Under the pieces are notes generated by a model. The model was not told the DNA's origin and searched no databases. It saw nothing but the letters and a program-made list of their open reading frames with translations. A stretch of DNA of 64,000 bases. Origin: Opisthocomus hoazin. Taxonomy: Eukaryota; Chordata; Aves; Opisthocomiformes; Opisthocomidae. The translations under genes and the position numbers were made by a program. Positions 51,347 to 62,417 of this stretch are shown here, one piece after another. Position 1 is the first letter of the stretch, and the number at the start of each line of letters is the position of its first letter. The stretch spans positions 7,911,379 to 7,975,378 of the forward strand of contig NC_134439.1 of the NCBI RefSeq assembly GCF_030867145.1. The letters run 5' to 3'.

Positions 51347-51652
51347 ATGTCCTGCTGCAACCCGTGCCTGCCATGCCAGCCCTGCGGCCCAACCCCGCTG
51401 GCCAACAGCTGCAATGAGCCCTGTTTCAGGCAGTGCCAGAGCTCCACCGTCGTCATCGAGCCCTCCCCCGTGGTGGTGACCCTGCCCGGACCCATCCTCA
51501 GCTCCTTCCCGCAGAACACCGTTGTGGGATCCTCCACCTCCGCCGCTGCTGGCAGCATCCTCAGCTCTCAGGGAGTGCCCATCTCCTCCGGAGGCTTTGA
51601 CCTCTCCTGCATTACCAGCCGCTACTGTGGCAGCAGATGTCAGCCCTGCTAA
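51347..51652 (+). CDS. Feather keratin, gene 8, B-type (NPCLPC class)
   Basis: Protein identical to gene 3 ([10 protein letters not shown] head, T16, A68, S91, QPC end). The leader intron is 51036-51325 (290 bp) and ends CTCTCACAG as in gene 3. The 3' UTR has a run of nine C at about 51847-51855 and drifts more than its neighbours. This is the gene immediately 5' of the LTR insertion (element start is about 2.07 kb past the stop codon). The element does not interrupt the transcription unit. Confidence 0.96.
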   Translation: MSCCNPCLPCQPCGPTPLANSCNEPCFRQCQSSTVVIEPSPVVVTLPGPILSSFPQNTVVGSSTSAAAGSILSSQGVPISSGGFDLSCITSRYCGSRCQPC

Positions 51653-51956
51653 AGCTGCAGGCGATGTCCCCGGGCACGAACCTCCAAGACCTCAGAACAT
51701 GGTGCTTGACAGAAGATAGAGCTTTGGGGCATTGCATTTAGAGCTTTGGGCCATTCTTCTGCTTCTGCTTCTTCTTCTACTCTACTCTCTCTCTCCTTCC
51801 TATGCTGTTGCTGTCTCCCAGTGCCAGCCTGGTAGGGACGTGTTCGCCCCCCCCCTCTGCAGGGCAAGCAGACGGAACCCCTGCAGAAGCTCCAGCACAT
51901 CTCAGTGCCTGCCCCTGGCGCTCCCTGTGAGCCACCTCCTCTTCATTTTCAGACTC

Positions 51957-51962
51957 ATTAAA
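51957..51962 (+). promoter_or_regulatory. Poly(A) signal ATTAAA, gene 8
   Basis: ATTAAA about 305 nt after the stop codon. Confidence 0.8.
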
Positions 51963-53257
51963 GTTGTGCTGCATCCAAGCCCGGGCCTCCGAGTCCTCCT
52001 TTCTTCTGAGGCAAGTCTTCTAGTCTGCTCAGGAAAGAAGGTGGCTTTTTGGAGAGGGTTAGGGTGGGCACAAAAGAAGACCCTTCCTCAGTCCCAGAGG
52101 AAAGAGAGGGGAGGACTCAGTGCACTGGGCTGCCTGCTGTGCCCCGTCCCTTGGAGCTGAGGAAGACATGCCTGGCTACTCCACAGGCATCGGGCAACAG
52201 TCAGCCTTGCTGCATGTGTTCCCAGATGGGCCTGGAGCACAAGGCCCTGGAGAACGTTCTCTCAACAGAGAGCCCGTAAAACTGCTGTCCTTGAGTGAGG
52301 AGCCCATGGCGGCAGGAGGCCAAGGGATGAGGTCTGCAGCCCCTCTGTCTCTTGGGGAAGGGACGTCCTCTAGGTCTGGATGGAGCTGTGCTGGGGGAGG
52401 AGGCTCAAGTGGAGAACGGCTCCAAAGGGTGGCAGCAGTGTGCATCTAGAGACAAGAACACCTGGTGACAGCCCACAACCTCATGCCCCCTTGCCTTCCT
52501 TTCCATTGCCTCATCTCGGGTCCACAGCCAGCACGCACAAGCACATGCACATGAGAGAGGTACCTCATACGGTCCTGGAGCACCTGGCAGGGCCCAGCTG
52601 CTGTCCAGATTGGCAGGGCTGAGGCAATTCACCAGTTAGTACTGGTATCGGCCACACAAATGGACTCACCACTCCCTGTGAATCCAACAGCCCCATGGGC
52701 ACTGCAGCTCCAGGACAGCACCCAGCGCCCAGAGACCCATGGCTGCTCTCTAGTCCTTGGTCTCCTCCAAGCCTGGGGCAGCTTGCCTCGGCTTCTGAGG
52801 CGGCACCACTGCCAGGCTGCAGCTCTGATCCAGAAAGGTTCTGTGCAAGTGCAGTTACCCCCTTTGCAACATTAGCAATAGTCTACCATAGAAAGAACAG
52901 AGATTCTGACAGACGACTGGATATTTTTGAGGAAAAATTCTCGTCCCCTCACCCAGCAAGCAGTTCCCGAGGACTACTGCAAGCATGGCCCTGATCACAA
53001 GCACATCTCCTGCATGGTTCACACCCTTTTCAGTGCTGCACAGCTGAAGATGCAATTTGGGGTATGTGGAAAGGCCTTTAACCTATGCGGAGATTGACAC
53101 GTGCCTTAGGAGCTGTAAGAAGCTCGTCCTAGGAGCGAGGATGCTGGCTTCTCAAGTAGGGATGCTCAGGCTGTATGGGATGTGGATTATTGCCAAAGAC
53201 TGATGGACATTTTGAAGAACCCTCAGCTCAGTGATAGCCAGCAAGCAAGGGGAAGAC

Positions 53258-53558
53258 GACTGTGCCAGTCAGCAGGCAACGCCAATGGTCTTCCTGGTGG
53301 CAAGGAAAGTCTGCCTCATTTTTGGCACACCGTTGGTGGGGTAGCAAATCGCCACAAAGGAAGCCTGTCGAGGAAGAAATGCGGTAAGGTCTGGAGGTGC
53401 TTATTGCTCCATGCAGTGATAATGAGGTGGTGGTTCCCCATCAGGGTTAGAAGATACATGGAGAAGATAATGGCACCTGGGGCCACGTGCCCACCCAGGG
53501 AGGTCAGGAAGCCCAGCAGAAGGAGATCAGTTACAGGTGTCCTGCTCTCCTTTGCCAT
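53258..53558 (-). pseudogene. Olfactory receptor fragment (unit 8)
   Basis: Same fossil and frameshift, most diverged copy: GNHHLIITAW in TM1, HFFLDRL, and PPTVCQK. It lies 160 bp from the LTR insertion. Confidence 0.82.
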
Positions 53559-53717
53559 GGCTCTAAATATTACAAAGGAGGTTATCTGAAAGTGAAAAAA
53601 TAATCTGCCCGAAGGAAGACCCTAACTAATACAAATGTCACCCAGAGATTGCAAATAGTCACCTGCATGATCATCCGCTCTAAGCTTTTCTGTCCCCAGA
53701 ATGCACTCGCTTAGGAC

Positions 53718-54371
53718 TGATACCTGTAAACATAAAATTTCCACTTACCACAGTGATTGTAATTAAACTAAAGTAGATCCTTGCTGTTTTGAGAAGACAG
53801 GAAAGATCTAAGATAAAGAGGCTCCTCAATAACACTACTTAGACAAACTTGACTTGCTGATTTGAGAAAACAGGAAAGCTCTAAGATAGAGAGGCTCCTA
53901 AATAATTCTACCCCAGACAGCTCAGCCTTGGGAGGACAGATGTACCAAGCTACAGAGACAAAGAGGCACCAAGAGGGCAACAAGACCGGAGCAAAACTAC
54001 CTGGAAGGACACGGTATACGTAATCTTAGAACTGCGTTTGCGCAGAAACAAAGGTCAACCAGCGGACACTGTGATGAGGAGTATAAGCCTTCATCTTGAG
54101 ACCCCCCAAGACCACCCGAGGATGCTAACAGACATGTGTGAAAGATATTAACATAAGCTAATTACTTCTTAGGAAAGTCATGAATATGCTAAGTATTTCT
54201 CGGAAATATAATGAATATGTATGTTGTGATTGTATTTAACCTGAAATGGCAGGGTGTTTGGCATGCACATTTGGAGGACAGATCCCCCGTGTGCCCAGCG
54301 CTGTAATGAAGAATACCTGCTTAGTAGTCTGCTGACTATTGAGTCTTCAATTCCACCTTTTCACGGCATCA
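53718..54371 (+). repeat. 5' LTR (654 bp)
   Basis: Starts TGATACC and ends GGCATCA. The U3-like part contains two copies of a block of about 50 bp (GAGAAGACAGGAAAGATCTAA, then GAGAAAACAGGAAAGCTCTAA) offset by 73 bp (about 53781 and 53854), an enhancer-like arrangement. A TATAAG at 54082-54087 is a candidate core promoter. Immediately after the LTR, TTTC precedes TGGCGACCCAGGCGGGAC (54376-54393), which begins TGG as a tRNA primer-binding site should. Confidence 0.82.
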
Positions 54372-54535
54372 TTTCTGGCGACCCAGGCGGGACCCACTCT
54401 GCTGCGCTGCAGGACCCGCTGACAACAGGACTCCCTAGGGTACCCCCGGGAGTTCCCAGAGAGACTCCTCGCCTCATTTGGATCACTGCAGGAGCAGACA
54501 AGGACCATCTCAAGCAGTAAAGGTATTCTTCTTTT

Positions 54536-54632
54536 TTCCTTTCCTTTCCTTTCCTTCTTTCCTTTCCTTTCCTTTCCTTTCCTTTCCTTTCCTTTCCTTT
54601 CCTTTCCTTTCCTTTCCTTTCCTTTCCTTTCC
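54536..54632 (+). repeat. (TTTCC)n pentanucleotide tract
   Basis: About 19 units of TTTCC with one interruption (TTCCTTCTTTCC) near 54555, inside the LTR element between leader and A/C-rich DNA. Perfect polypyrimidine on the + strand. Confidence 0.95.
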
Positions 54633-55121
54633 TATCCTTACCAAACTTTACCATCTTCCTTCAACACAACTCCAATCCAATTCATACCTTACCATTCATA
54701 CCAATCCTTCCTTCCATATAACAAACAAACAAAAACAATCCAAACAAAACAACAAACACCAAACATCCAAAATCATTCAAAAAACAACCAAAAACAATCA
54801 AATCATATCTCTTTACAATTCTCTAAATATCCTATAATTATCATACACTATGTCTCGATACACTTCATCAGTATAAATCTTGTACGACTACCAAATTATC
54901 TAAGTAACCCTAATCCTCTCTAATCTACAATACAAAATCGTACTAAATGTATCATATGTAATGTACTACCCATGTACACATGGTAAGCTTGTACTTCTGA
55001 ATACATGTACATTCGGTATTGGTACACTTATGAAACCCGCTTCAGTTGTACTGCTGGCGATACAGATTTGTTGGTACTGACCTCGGATATCTCGGATACT
55101 GGCTCTTTAACATATTGTTAG
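54633..55121 (+). other. A/C/T-rich interior of the LTR element, no recognisable coding sequence
   Basis: Directly follows the pentanucleotide tract. From 54524 to 54851 the + strand has no G at all. Beyond that G reappears gradually and the sequence becomes ordinary by about 55000. Frames open only because G-containing stops and starts are absent. No retroviral protein motif is visible. Confidence 0.7.
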
Positions 55122-55228
55122 GCACATTTGGAGGAGAGATCCCCCGTGTGCCCGGCGCCGTCATAAAGAATACCTGCTTAATAGTCTGCCGACTATTGAG
55201 TCTTCAATTCTGACTTTTCACGGCATCA
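55122..55228 (+). repeat. 3' LTR remnant (last 107 bp)
   Basis: Aligns without gaps to 54265-54371 of the 5' LTR with 10 mismatches counted by eye. All U3 and the upstream R region are missing, so the deletion removed the coding interior together with most of this LTR. Confidence 0.8.
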
Positions 55229-58200
55229 GGACAAAAGTGAACATAAATGGATTATTAGGATGCTAGAAAAATGAATAAGCACGGTGGGTTTTCTTCCACT
55301 TCATCTACTCCCAACCAGCTGCTCTCGACAGTTTAAAGAATATCCTGGGAAATGTTTTTCAGATGTGATCCTTTTTGAGCCTGAACCATGCTGTTCTCCC
55401 TTGCGTACTTTTATTCTCGCCAAGCATAATTGCAATTACCCAGTTCTCAGAAAGGTGTCAGATGGGAGTCTTGTCCATGTTCTTTCCTGGCTGTGCTCCT
55501 GGTCCTGTCCTCCATCTTCTTATTTCTTCCTTATGGTCATGTTTCTCAAAGGCTTCTTATTGTGCTGTTTGGAGTAGCTTTGTCATGTCCTCTGGTGGGC
55601 TTGTCCCGGGCTGGCTGCCAGACACCAACCCACTCTTTCTCAAGCCCCCTCCTCAATAAGGCAGGGGGAGAAAAGAAGGTGAAAAGACTCATGGGTCAAG
55701 ACAAAGACAGGGAGATCAAATACCAGGTACCCTCACCGGCAAAACATATTCAGCCTGGGGAAGATGTATGTCAATTATCAAAACTCAAAAACAAAATAAG
55801 ATGGTGAGAAACAAAGACAAAAAACAAGATCAAAAAAAACCCAAAAACACTTTCAGGTATGTAGGTATGCTTTTCAACCATACCTGGCAATTTCTTTGAC
55901 CTCTACCCTCAGCTCCAGGTAGCGAGTCAGACACTGGTCACCTTCAGGCAATCACCATCTCCCAGGTGCGGAGGAAGGTCTCCTGAAGGCACTGCTGGGT
56001 TTGAAAGCAGGCAATGCTCCCCACACTCTCCTCCTGCCTGCACTTCCAGGCACATTCACTGTGCATACTCATCATCCAGGCAGTGGGCACCTACCTGCTG
56101 TCCCCAGAGACCAAGGCTTCACTTCTTCCTCACTGAAACCCTCAAGCAGTGGCACTGGGTGGTTCACCAGTGCACTGAGTGGTTTGGCCATGCCAGGGCA
56201 TCTTCATCTCCTCTCCCTTCCTGGGATACAAGAGCCTTGTTTCAGGCAGAGTCTGTCCACCAACAGACCTCACTCACCAACAGGATCTGCAGCCAAATAG
56301 CGGAGGGCAGATCAGTGCCAGCAAGGGAGGAAAACTCACCCCGTGCTAAGCTTTGCTGGCCAAAGCTGCTAGGCTGGGTGGAAGGAAGGCACAGCCGCGG
56401 AGGGCGTCCTCAGGGACCCAGGAGCTAGCTAAGATAACAGGGAATCAGAAGGAGGATGTCATGTTCTCAGAGAGGCTCCTTGGATCCCTCACAACGACGG
56501 ATGTGTCCGAGCCCACCACATCAGGACCAGGCACTGCAGACTGTTCTCCGGAGGCTCTGGGAGATGGGAAAGCAGGCAGCTGGGGCAAAGCACAGCTCCC
56601 CTCTAGGGGCACCCTGGCAGGAGGTGACAGGCGTTCTTGCACACTGGGATCCACACTGAGCTGAGGTGCATGTGGAGACCAGCGCTCCTGTTTGTGTGTG
56701 AGAAAGTCGAAACACCACCTCCCAGCCTCACGAGCAGAGCATCTGGAAATGGCTCAGGGGGGAAGGGGAAGTTAAAAGTGAGCAGGAGAAGACATTTGCT
56801 CTTCTCTTGCGTGAAGCACTCCCTCTGTGGTTCTGCCTGCTCTGGTACGGAAGAGTTTTTGTCCGTCAGGCAAGAGCCCACTGAACCTCTTCATGGAGGA
56901 CATCCAGGGGGTGATCCTGCAGGCGGCCATGTGGAAGAATCAACCCCTGAGCTCTCCACACACGCTATGTGCACGCAGCTTTTCAGCTGTCAGCGCAGAC
57001 AAGGAAGCAGAGAAGATGCGAGCATGTTAATCGAGCGGGTTAATGCAGAACCTCTACCTGCCTGCACCCTTCCATCCCTCTCATCCCTCTTCCATCTCTC
57101 TCAGACACAGGACATCTCTTTTCTTCACATGCTTCAATCTCTTTGCCTCCTGCTGATGCTCTCTCTTCTGTCTCTGCTTCTCACACACTCCAATTTGATA
57201 CAGACTGTGCACAGAGGGACAAGCTCATTCCTAGAAAAGCAGTGAAGAGCTGTTTTCTGTCAGGAAACTGGGACGTCTGGATTCCCCCCATCAAGGCTGT
57301 GGTGATTCCCCTGAGGTGGTGGAGTGACAGCAAAAGCAAAGACAGAACTTGGAGCATTGGTGGGAATCCGGCTGAACAGGATATCTTCCCCAGTCTCTAG
57401 CTGAGGGATCATCTTCACAGGCTGAGCATTTGGCTGATGTCCAGGTGCACGCCTAGGAAGAGATTTTCCTTCCTCGGGCTGTTTTGGCTACGACATAAAG
57501 CCACAAGAGCAGTCAAGTCTCACAACAAGGGATCCCTTCTGCAACAGTGCGCTGCAGAGGAGGCTGAGGGAAGAATACGAGCATGAAAAGCCAGTCGCAT
57601 ACATCTTTTGAACACTCATTGCCCTGCTGCTCTTAGCTTCAGCTCAGGGGGTTGGATGGAGCCTTGTGGTGTTCTGGTGGCATCCCTCAATAGCTCTCCC
57701 ACAAGTCCAGGCCCTGCGTGAACCTGACAGTTTCATTGGGCTACTTTGCTCCTTGCTCAAGACCCTGGGTCTGATCTCAGACACAAAAGTCACACCAGCA
57801 TGCTGTTAATGACAGTTGTCTTTGCTGCACAGGCTGCGGAGCCAGAGACCCAGCCTCACCACAACCGCAACATGCTACTGCTGGACAAGCTGAGGTCTAT
57901 AAGCAAACAGTGCTGGGGAGGGAAGCACTCCACAGGGAACACACACCCACACACTCCCTCTTTCTGTGTTGTGCTACATGCAGTGGGTAACCATGTGGGC
58001 TCAGCAGAGAGGCAGTTTATGCCGTCCTGCAGCTTGGCATCCCGCACAGGGAAAAGCATCTGGGAGTTCTCCACAGACAGCACAGAGGAGAACCTCTCTG
58101 AGTTTACCCAAGGTTTCCATTTACCCATGCACAGCAGCATCGCAGAGGCCTGCGTCCGCACCTCCTCTTGCTCCAATCCTTGCTAGCCTCAAAGACGCAT

Positions 58201-59827
58201 CTCACCAAAGGCTGCAAGTCCCACCAGGACTGCCAGAAAAAGCAGGACTGTGTCATGCTTTCCCTTTCACACGTTGCCCACAGACTTCCGAGAAAGAGGG
58301 TGTTGGTGCTTGCAGGTTCCTATCTTCTCCTTCCTCTGCCACCTGAAAACAGCCTCCCAACCTCCCTGTGGGGAGTGGAGAAAATCTCTTCAGCTGCTGC
58401 TCCAGACAGACCTCCTCACATCCCCACGCTGCTGACCCAGGGAGGCTCTCTAGAGAGATGACAGACTGGCACTCATCCCAAGGACAGGAATCAAGTTGCA
58501 ATCTTTGCTACACCACAGTTTCCATAGGGCCAGGTTTTTCAGCATTTGGAGATTCTTACTTGAGCAGTGCGGCAGCAGCTGGGCTTTTAACAGCCCCCAA
58601 AGTCAGAAGGTGTTTGAGCATCCCCTCAGGCAGACACACCTGCTGGAGAAGTGCTGCCTCCAAACTCACCGTCACATGGTCAAAGGGGTCTTGGCCACCT
58701 CAAAATTCATGTAGAAGGCAAAGGAACAGATCATACAGTCCACTGTCAGGCAACAGAAGGCTGCCAGGAACCTTCCAGCATCTTGCGTCTCATGGTGATC
58801 TCAGTGAGACCAACATTTCCGCGTTTAGGGAGGTGTTCATGATCATTTTCTCTGGTCGTATGGTACCCAGCTGGACACGAGGTCTGCGTCCTGGGAGTGG
58901 AAAAGGCCCCCTTCAAGACCACTCCTGTTCACCTCTGCTATAGGTACAGTCTGAACTGATACAGGACCAGGCAGAGACAAAACATCCCCAGGGTCTGGCT
59001 GGACCCAGGACTTTCTTCCCAAAGACCTCTTTCCAGCTGTGACAAAGCTCTGCTCTTCAACACGTCATCTCTGCTTGGCTAATTTCATAGCGATTGACTC
59101 CTGCGGTACGAACTTGACTTCCTCTCAGCCTCCCCAAAGTGTCTTTATAGCAAGTGTCTGCTTCAGGCACTCGTTCAGTCTCCAGGATCTCACATCATCC
59201 ACACTGACAGAATAGGATTCAAATACCCTGGCGAAAACAAACAGGTCCCAGGCATGCTCCTGGCGACCTGCAGGGCTTGCACAGGGAGAGAATGCGGCAA
59301 ATGAGCCCAGCAAAATGTTCCCAACAGCATTGTTAGTGTTGCAGTAGGGTCCAACACTCCCAGCAGAAGCCCACCTGCATGCAACAAGGAGCAACCATCA
59401 GGGAGAGGTGGGAGGAGCAAGAGAAAAGGGTGTGGCATGTCATCTTACCCGGGAGTCCTTAGGCATGTGGACGAGAAGCAGGAGAGCGGTGCCTAGTTCC
59501 TGACAACTTTGCCACAAACAAGCCCACAGGAATGACCCAGGTGCACATCACCTGCCACCACGGGGTGCCACCAGCACTTGAGCTGAGTCTTCTGCCTGCG
59601 ATGATGTCTTTCTGCCCCAGAAAGCAAAGGGACTCTCATTCTGGAAATTACAGAAGCCTTCCTATGGGGAAGCACGTGGCATCACCAGGAAATGAAAAGG
59701 CAGCAGCACAGGAAACCAGGACACAGCCCATGCCATTAGCTGAGACGCTTTGCGTTTGACGTGAACTTGTCAGAAAATTATTACTTCCCCAAAGGCTGCC
59801 TCTGGGCCTGAGGCAGTGCAGGACTAC

Positions 59828-59835
59828 TATAAAAG
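59828..59835 (+). promoter_or_regulatory. TATA box of gene 9
   Basis: Consensus TATAAAAG; exon 1 ends at 59894 with a GTGAGT donor. Confidence 0.85.
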
Positions 59836-60204
59836 GCAGCCCAACTCTCAGCTCTCTCATCCGCTTCTCTCGCCTCCTTCTCATAGGGAATCAGGTGAGT
59901 GTGAAGCCTCTTCTCCTCCTGCTCCAAGATCAGGTCTTTCCCCAATGTCTGTCTCAGCTGACAGGGGCTGTCCCAGCCCTGGGCCGGGAGCTGTGTCTCA
60001 TGGTAGAGGGAAGGGCAGAGAACGTCTTCCACTGGGAGAGCCTGGCACTTAGCTGCAGTGACTCTTCAGCTTTCAGCTGGACAGCCTGTGCTGGGCAAGT
60101 AGGGGCCTTGGCTTCCTCATGGTTGGTTGCAGTGCTGCTGCTCATGTGTCCCTGTTTTCTGCTTCCCCATGCTTCTCTCGCAGGTGCCCCTCCAGCCCAG
60201 AGAC

Positions 60205-60510
60205 ATGTCCTGCTGCAACCCGTGCCTGCCATGCCAGCCCTGCGGCCCAACCCCGCTGGCCAACAGCTGCAATGAGCCCTGTTTCAGGCAGTGCCAGAGC
60301 TCCACCGTCGTCATTGAGCCCTCTCCCGTGGTGGTGACCCTGCCCGGACCCATCCTCAGCTCCTTCCCGCAGAACACCGTTGTGGGATCCTCCACCTCCG
60401 CCGCTGTTGGCAGCATCCTCAGCTCTCAGGGAGTGCCCATCTCCTCCGGAGGCTTTGACCTCTCCTGCATTACCAGCCGCTACTGTGGCAGCAGATGTCA
60501 GCCCTGCTAA
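60205..60510 (+). CDS. Feather keratin, gene 9, B-type (NPCLPC/V68 class)
   Basis: 101-residue product with the NPCLPC head and V68; it differs from gene 4 only in having the consensus T16 and S91. The leader intron (59895-60183, 289 bp) has the same CATGCTTCTCTCGCAG end as gene 4. Upstream of it the intron reads TTCCTCATGGTTGGTTGCAG where other B genes read TTCCC(C/A)TGGTCAGG(C/T)GCAG. It is the last complete gene in the window. The spacer after it runs off the right edge without reaching a tenth gene. Confidence 0.96.
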   Translation: MSCCNPCLPCQPCGPTPLANSCNEPCFRQCQSSTVVIEPSPVVVTLPGPILSSFPQNTVVGSSTSAAVGSILSSQGVPISSGGFDLSCITSRYCGSRCQPC

Positions 60511-60815
60511 AGCTGCAGGCGATGTCCCCGGGCACGAACCTCCAAGACCTCAGAACATGGTGCTTGACAGAAGATAGAGCTTTGGGGCATTGCATTTAGA
60601 GCTTTGGGCCATTCTTCTGCTTCTGCTTCTTCTTCTACTCTACTCTCTCTCTCCTTCCTATGCTGTCGCTGTCTCCTAGCGGCAACCTGGCGGGGACGTG
60701 TTCGCCTCCCTCCCGCTGCAGGGCAAGCAGACGGAACCCCTGCAGAAGCTCCAGCACATCTCAGTGCCTGCCCCTGGCGCTCCCTGTGAGCCACCTCCTC
60801 TTCATTTTCAGACTC

Positions 60816-60821
60816 ATTAAA
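60816..60821 (+). promoter_or_regulatory. Poly(A) signal ATTAAA, gene 9
   Basis: ATTAAA about 306 nt after the stop codon. Confidence 0.8.
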
Positions 60822-62116
60822 GTTGTGCTGCATCCAAGCCCGGGCCTCCGAGTCCTCCTTTCTTCTGAGGCAAGTCTTCTAGTCTGCTCAGGAAAGATGG
60901 TGGCTTTTTGGAGAGGGTTAGGGTGAGCACAAAAGAAGACCCTTCCTCAGTCCCAGAGGAAAGAGAGGGGAGGACTCAGTGCACTGGGCTGCCTGCTGTG
61001 CCCCGTCCCTTGGAGCTGAGGAAGACATGCCTGGCTACTCCACAGGCATCGGGCAACAGTCAGCCTTGCTGCATGTGTTTTCAGATGGGCCTGGAGCACC
61101 GGGCCCTGGAGAACGTTCTGTCAACAGAGAGTCCGTAAAACTGCTGTCCTTGAGGGAGGAGCCCATGGCGGCAGGAGGCCAAGGGATGAGGTCAGCAGCC
61201 CCTCTATCTCTTGGGGAAGGGACGTCCTCTAGGCCTGGATGGAGCTGTGCTGGGGGAGGAGGCTCAAGTGGAGAACGGCTCCAAAGGGTGGCAGCAGTGG
61301 TCATCTAGAGACAATAACACCTGGCGACAGCCCACAACCTCATCCCCCCTTGCCTTCCTTTCCATTGTCACATCTCGGGTCCACAGCCAGCACGCACAAG
61401 CACAGGCACATGAGAGAGGTTCCTCATACGGTCCTGGAGCGCCTGGCAGGGCCCAGCTGCTGTCCAGATTGGCAGGGCTGAGGCAATTCACCAGTTAGTA
61501 CTGGTATCGGCCACACAAATGGACTCACCACTCCCTGTGAATCCAACAGCCCCATGGGCACTGCAGCTCCAGGACAGCACACAGCGCCCAGAGACCCATG
61601 GCTGCTCTCTAGTCCTTGGTCTCCTCCAAGCCTGGGGCAGCTTGCCTCGGTTTCTGAGGCGGCACCACTGCCAGGCTCCAGCTCTGATCCAGAAAGGTTC
61701 TGTGCAAGTGCAGTTACCCCCTTTGCAACATTAGCAATAGTCTACCATAGAAAGAACAGAGATTCTGACAGACGACTGGATATCTTTGAGGAAAAATTCT
61801 CGTCCCCTCACCCCGCAAGCAGTTCCCGAGGACTACTGCAAGCATGGCCCTGATCACAAGCACATCTCCTGCTTGGTTCGCACCCTTTTCAGTGCTGCAC
61901 AGCTGAAGATGCAATCTGGGGTATGTGGAAAGGCCTTTAGCCTATGCGGAGATTGACACGTGCCTTAGGAGCTGTAAGAAGCTCGTCCTAGGAGCGAGGA
62001 TGCTGGCTTCGCAAGTAGGGATGCTCAGGCTGTATGGGATGTGGATTATTGCCAAAGACTGATGGATATTTTGAAGGACCCTCAGCTCAGTGATAGCCAG
62101 AAAGCAAGGGGAAGAC

Positions 62117-62417
62117 GACTGTGCCAGTCAGCAGGCAACGCCAATGGTCTTCCTGGTGGCAAGGAAAGTCTGCCTCATTTTTGGCACACCGGTGGTGGTG
62201 TAGCAAATCGCCACAAAGGAAGCCTGACGAGGAAGAAATGCGGTAAGGTCTGGAGGTGCTTATTGCTCCACGCAGTGACAATGAGGAGGTGGTTCCCCAT
62301 CAGGGTTAGAAGATACATGGAGAAGATAATGGCACCTGGGGCCACGTGCACACCCAGGGAGGTCAGGAAGCCCAGCAGAAGGAGATCAGTTACAGGTGTC
62401 CTGCTCTCCTTTGCCAT
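62117..62417 (-). pseudogene. Olfactory receptor fragment (unit 9)
   Basis: Same fossil and frameshift; the open part translates identically to unit 4. Confidence 0.85.

Larger units (their letters stand above)
53718..55228 (+). mobile_element. Internally deleted LTR retroelement (endogenous retrovirus-like), non-coding
   Basis: Present only in unit 8. The empty site in the other B units reads CTTAGGACAAAAG. Here GGAC is duplicated at 53714-53717 and 55229-55232 around an element that begins TGATACC and ends GGCATCA, near-perfect inverted ends of the TG...CA type. It comprises a full 5' LTR, about 160 bp of leader, a pentanucleotide tract, an A/C-rich stretch and the last 107 bp of a 3' LTR. 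No gag, pol or env reading frame is present. A 4-bp target duplication is typical of gammaretrovirus-like (class I) elements, but class cannot be settled without a library comparison. Confidence 0.88.
50969..59827 (+). repeat. B-type tandem unit 8 (8859 bp, contains gene 8 and an LTR element)
   Basis: A B unit interrupted by a 1511-bp LTR element plus a 4-bp target duplication. Subtracting 1515 bp leaves 7344 bp, the normal period. Its spacer is the most diverged of the B units (for example 53630-53720 and 55270-55400 carry several private changes). Confidence 0.9.

Noticed and set aside
54254-54837. Open frames across the LTR end and pentanucleotide tract
   Set aside because: Openness is caused by the repeat and the lack of G; no retroviral protein domains are present.
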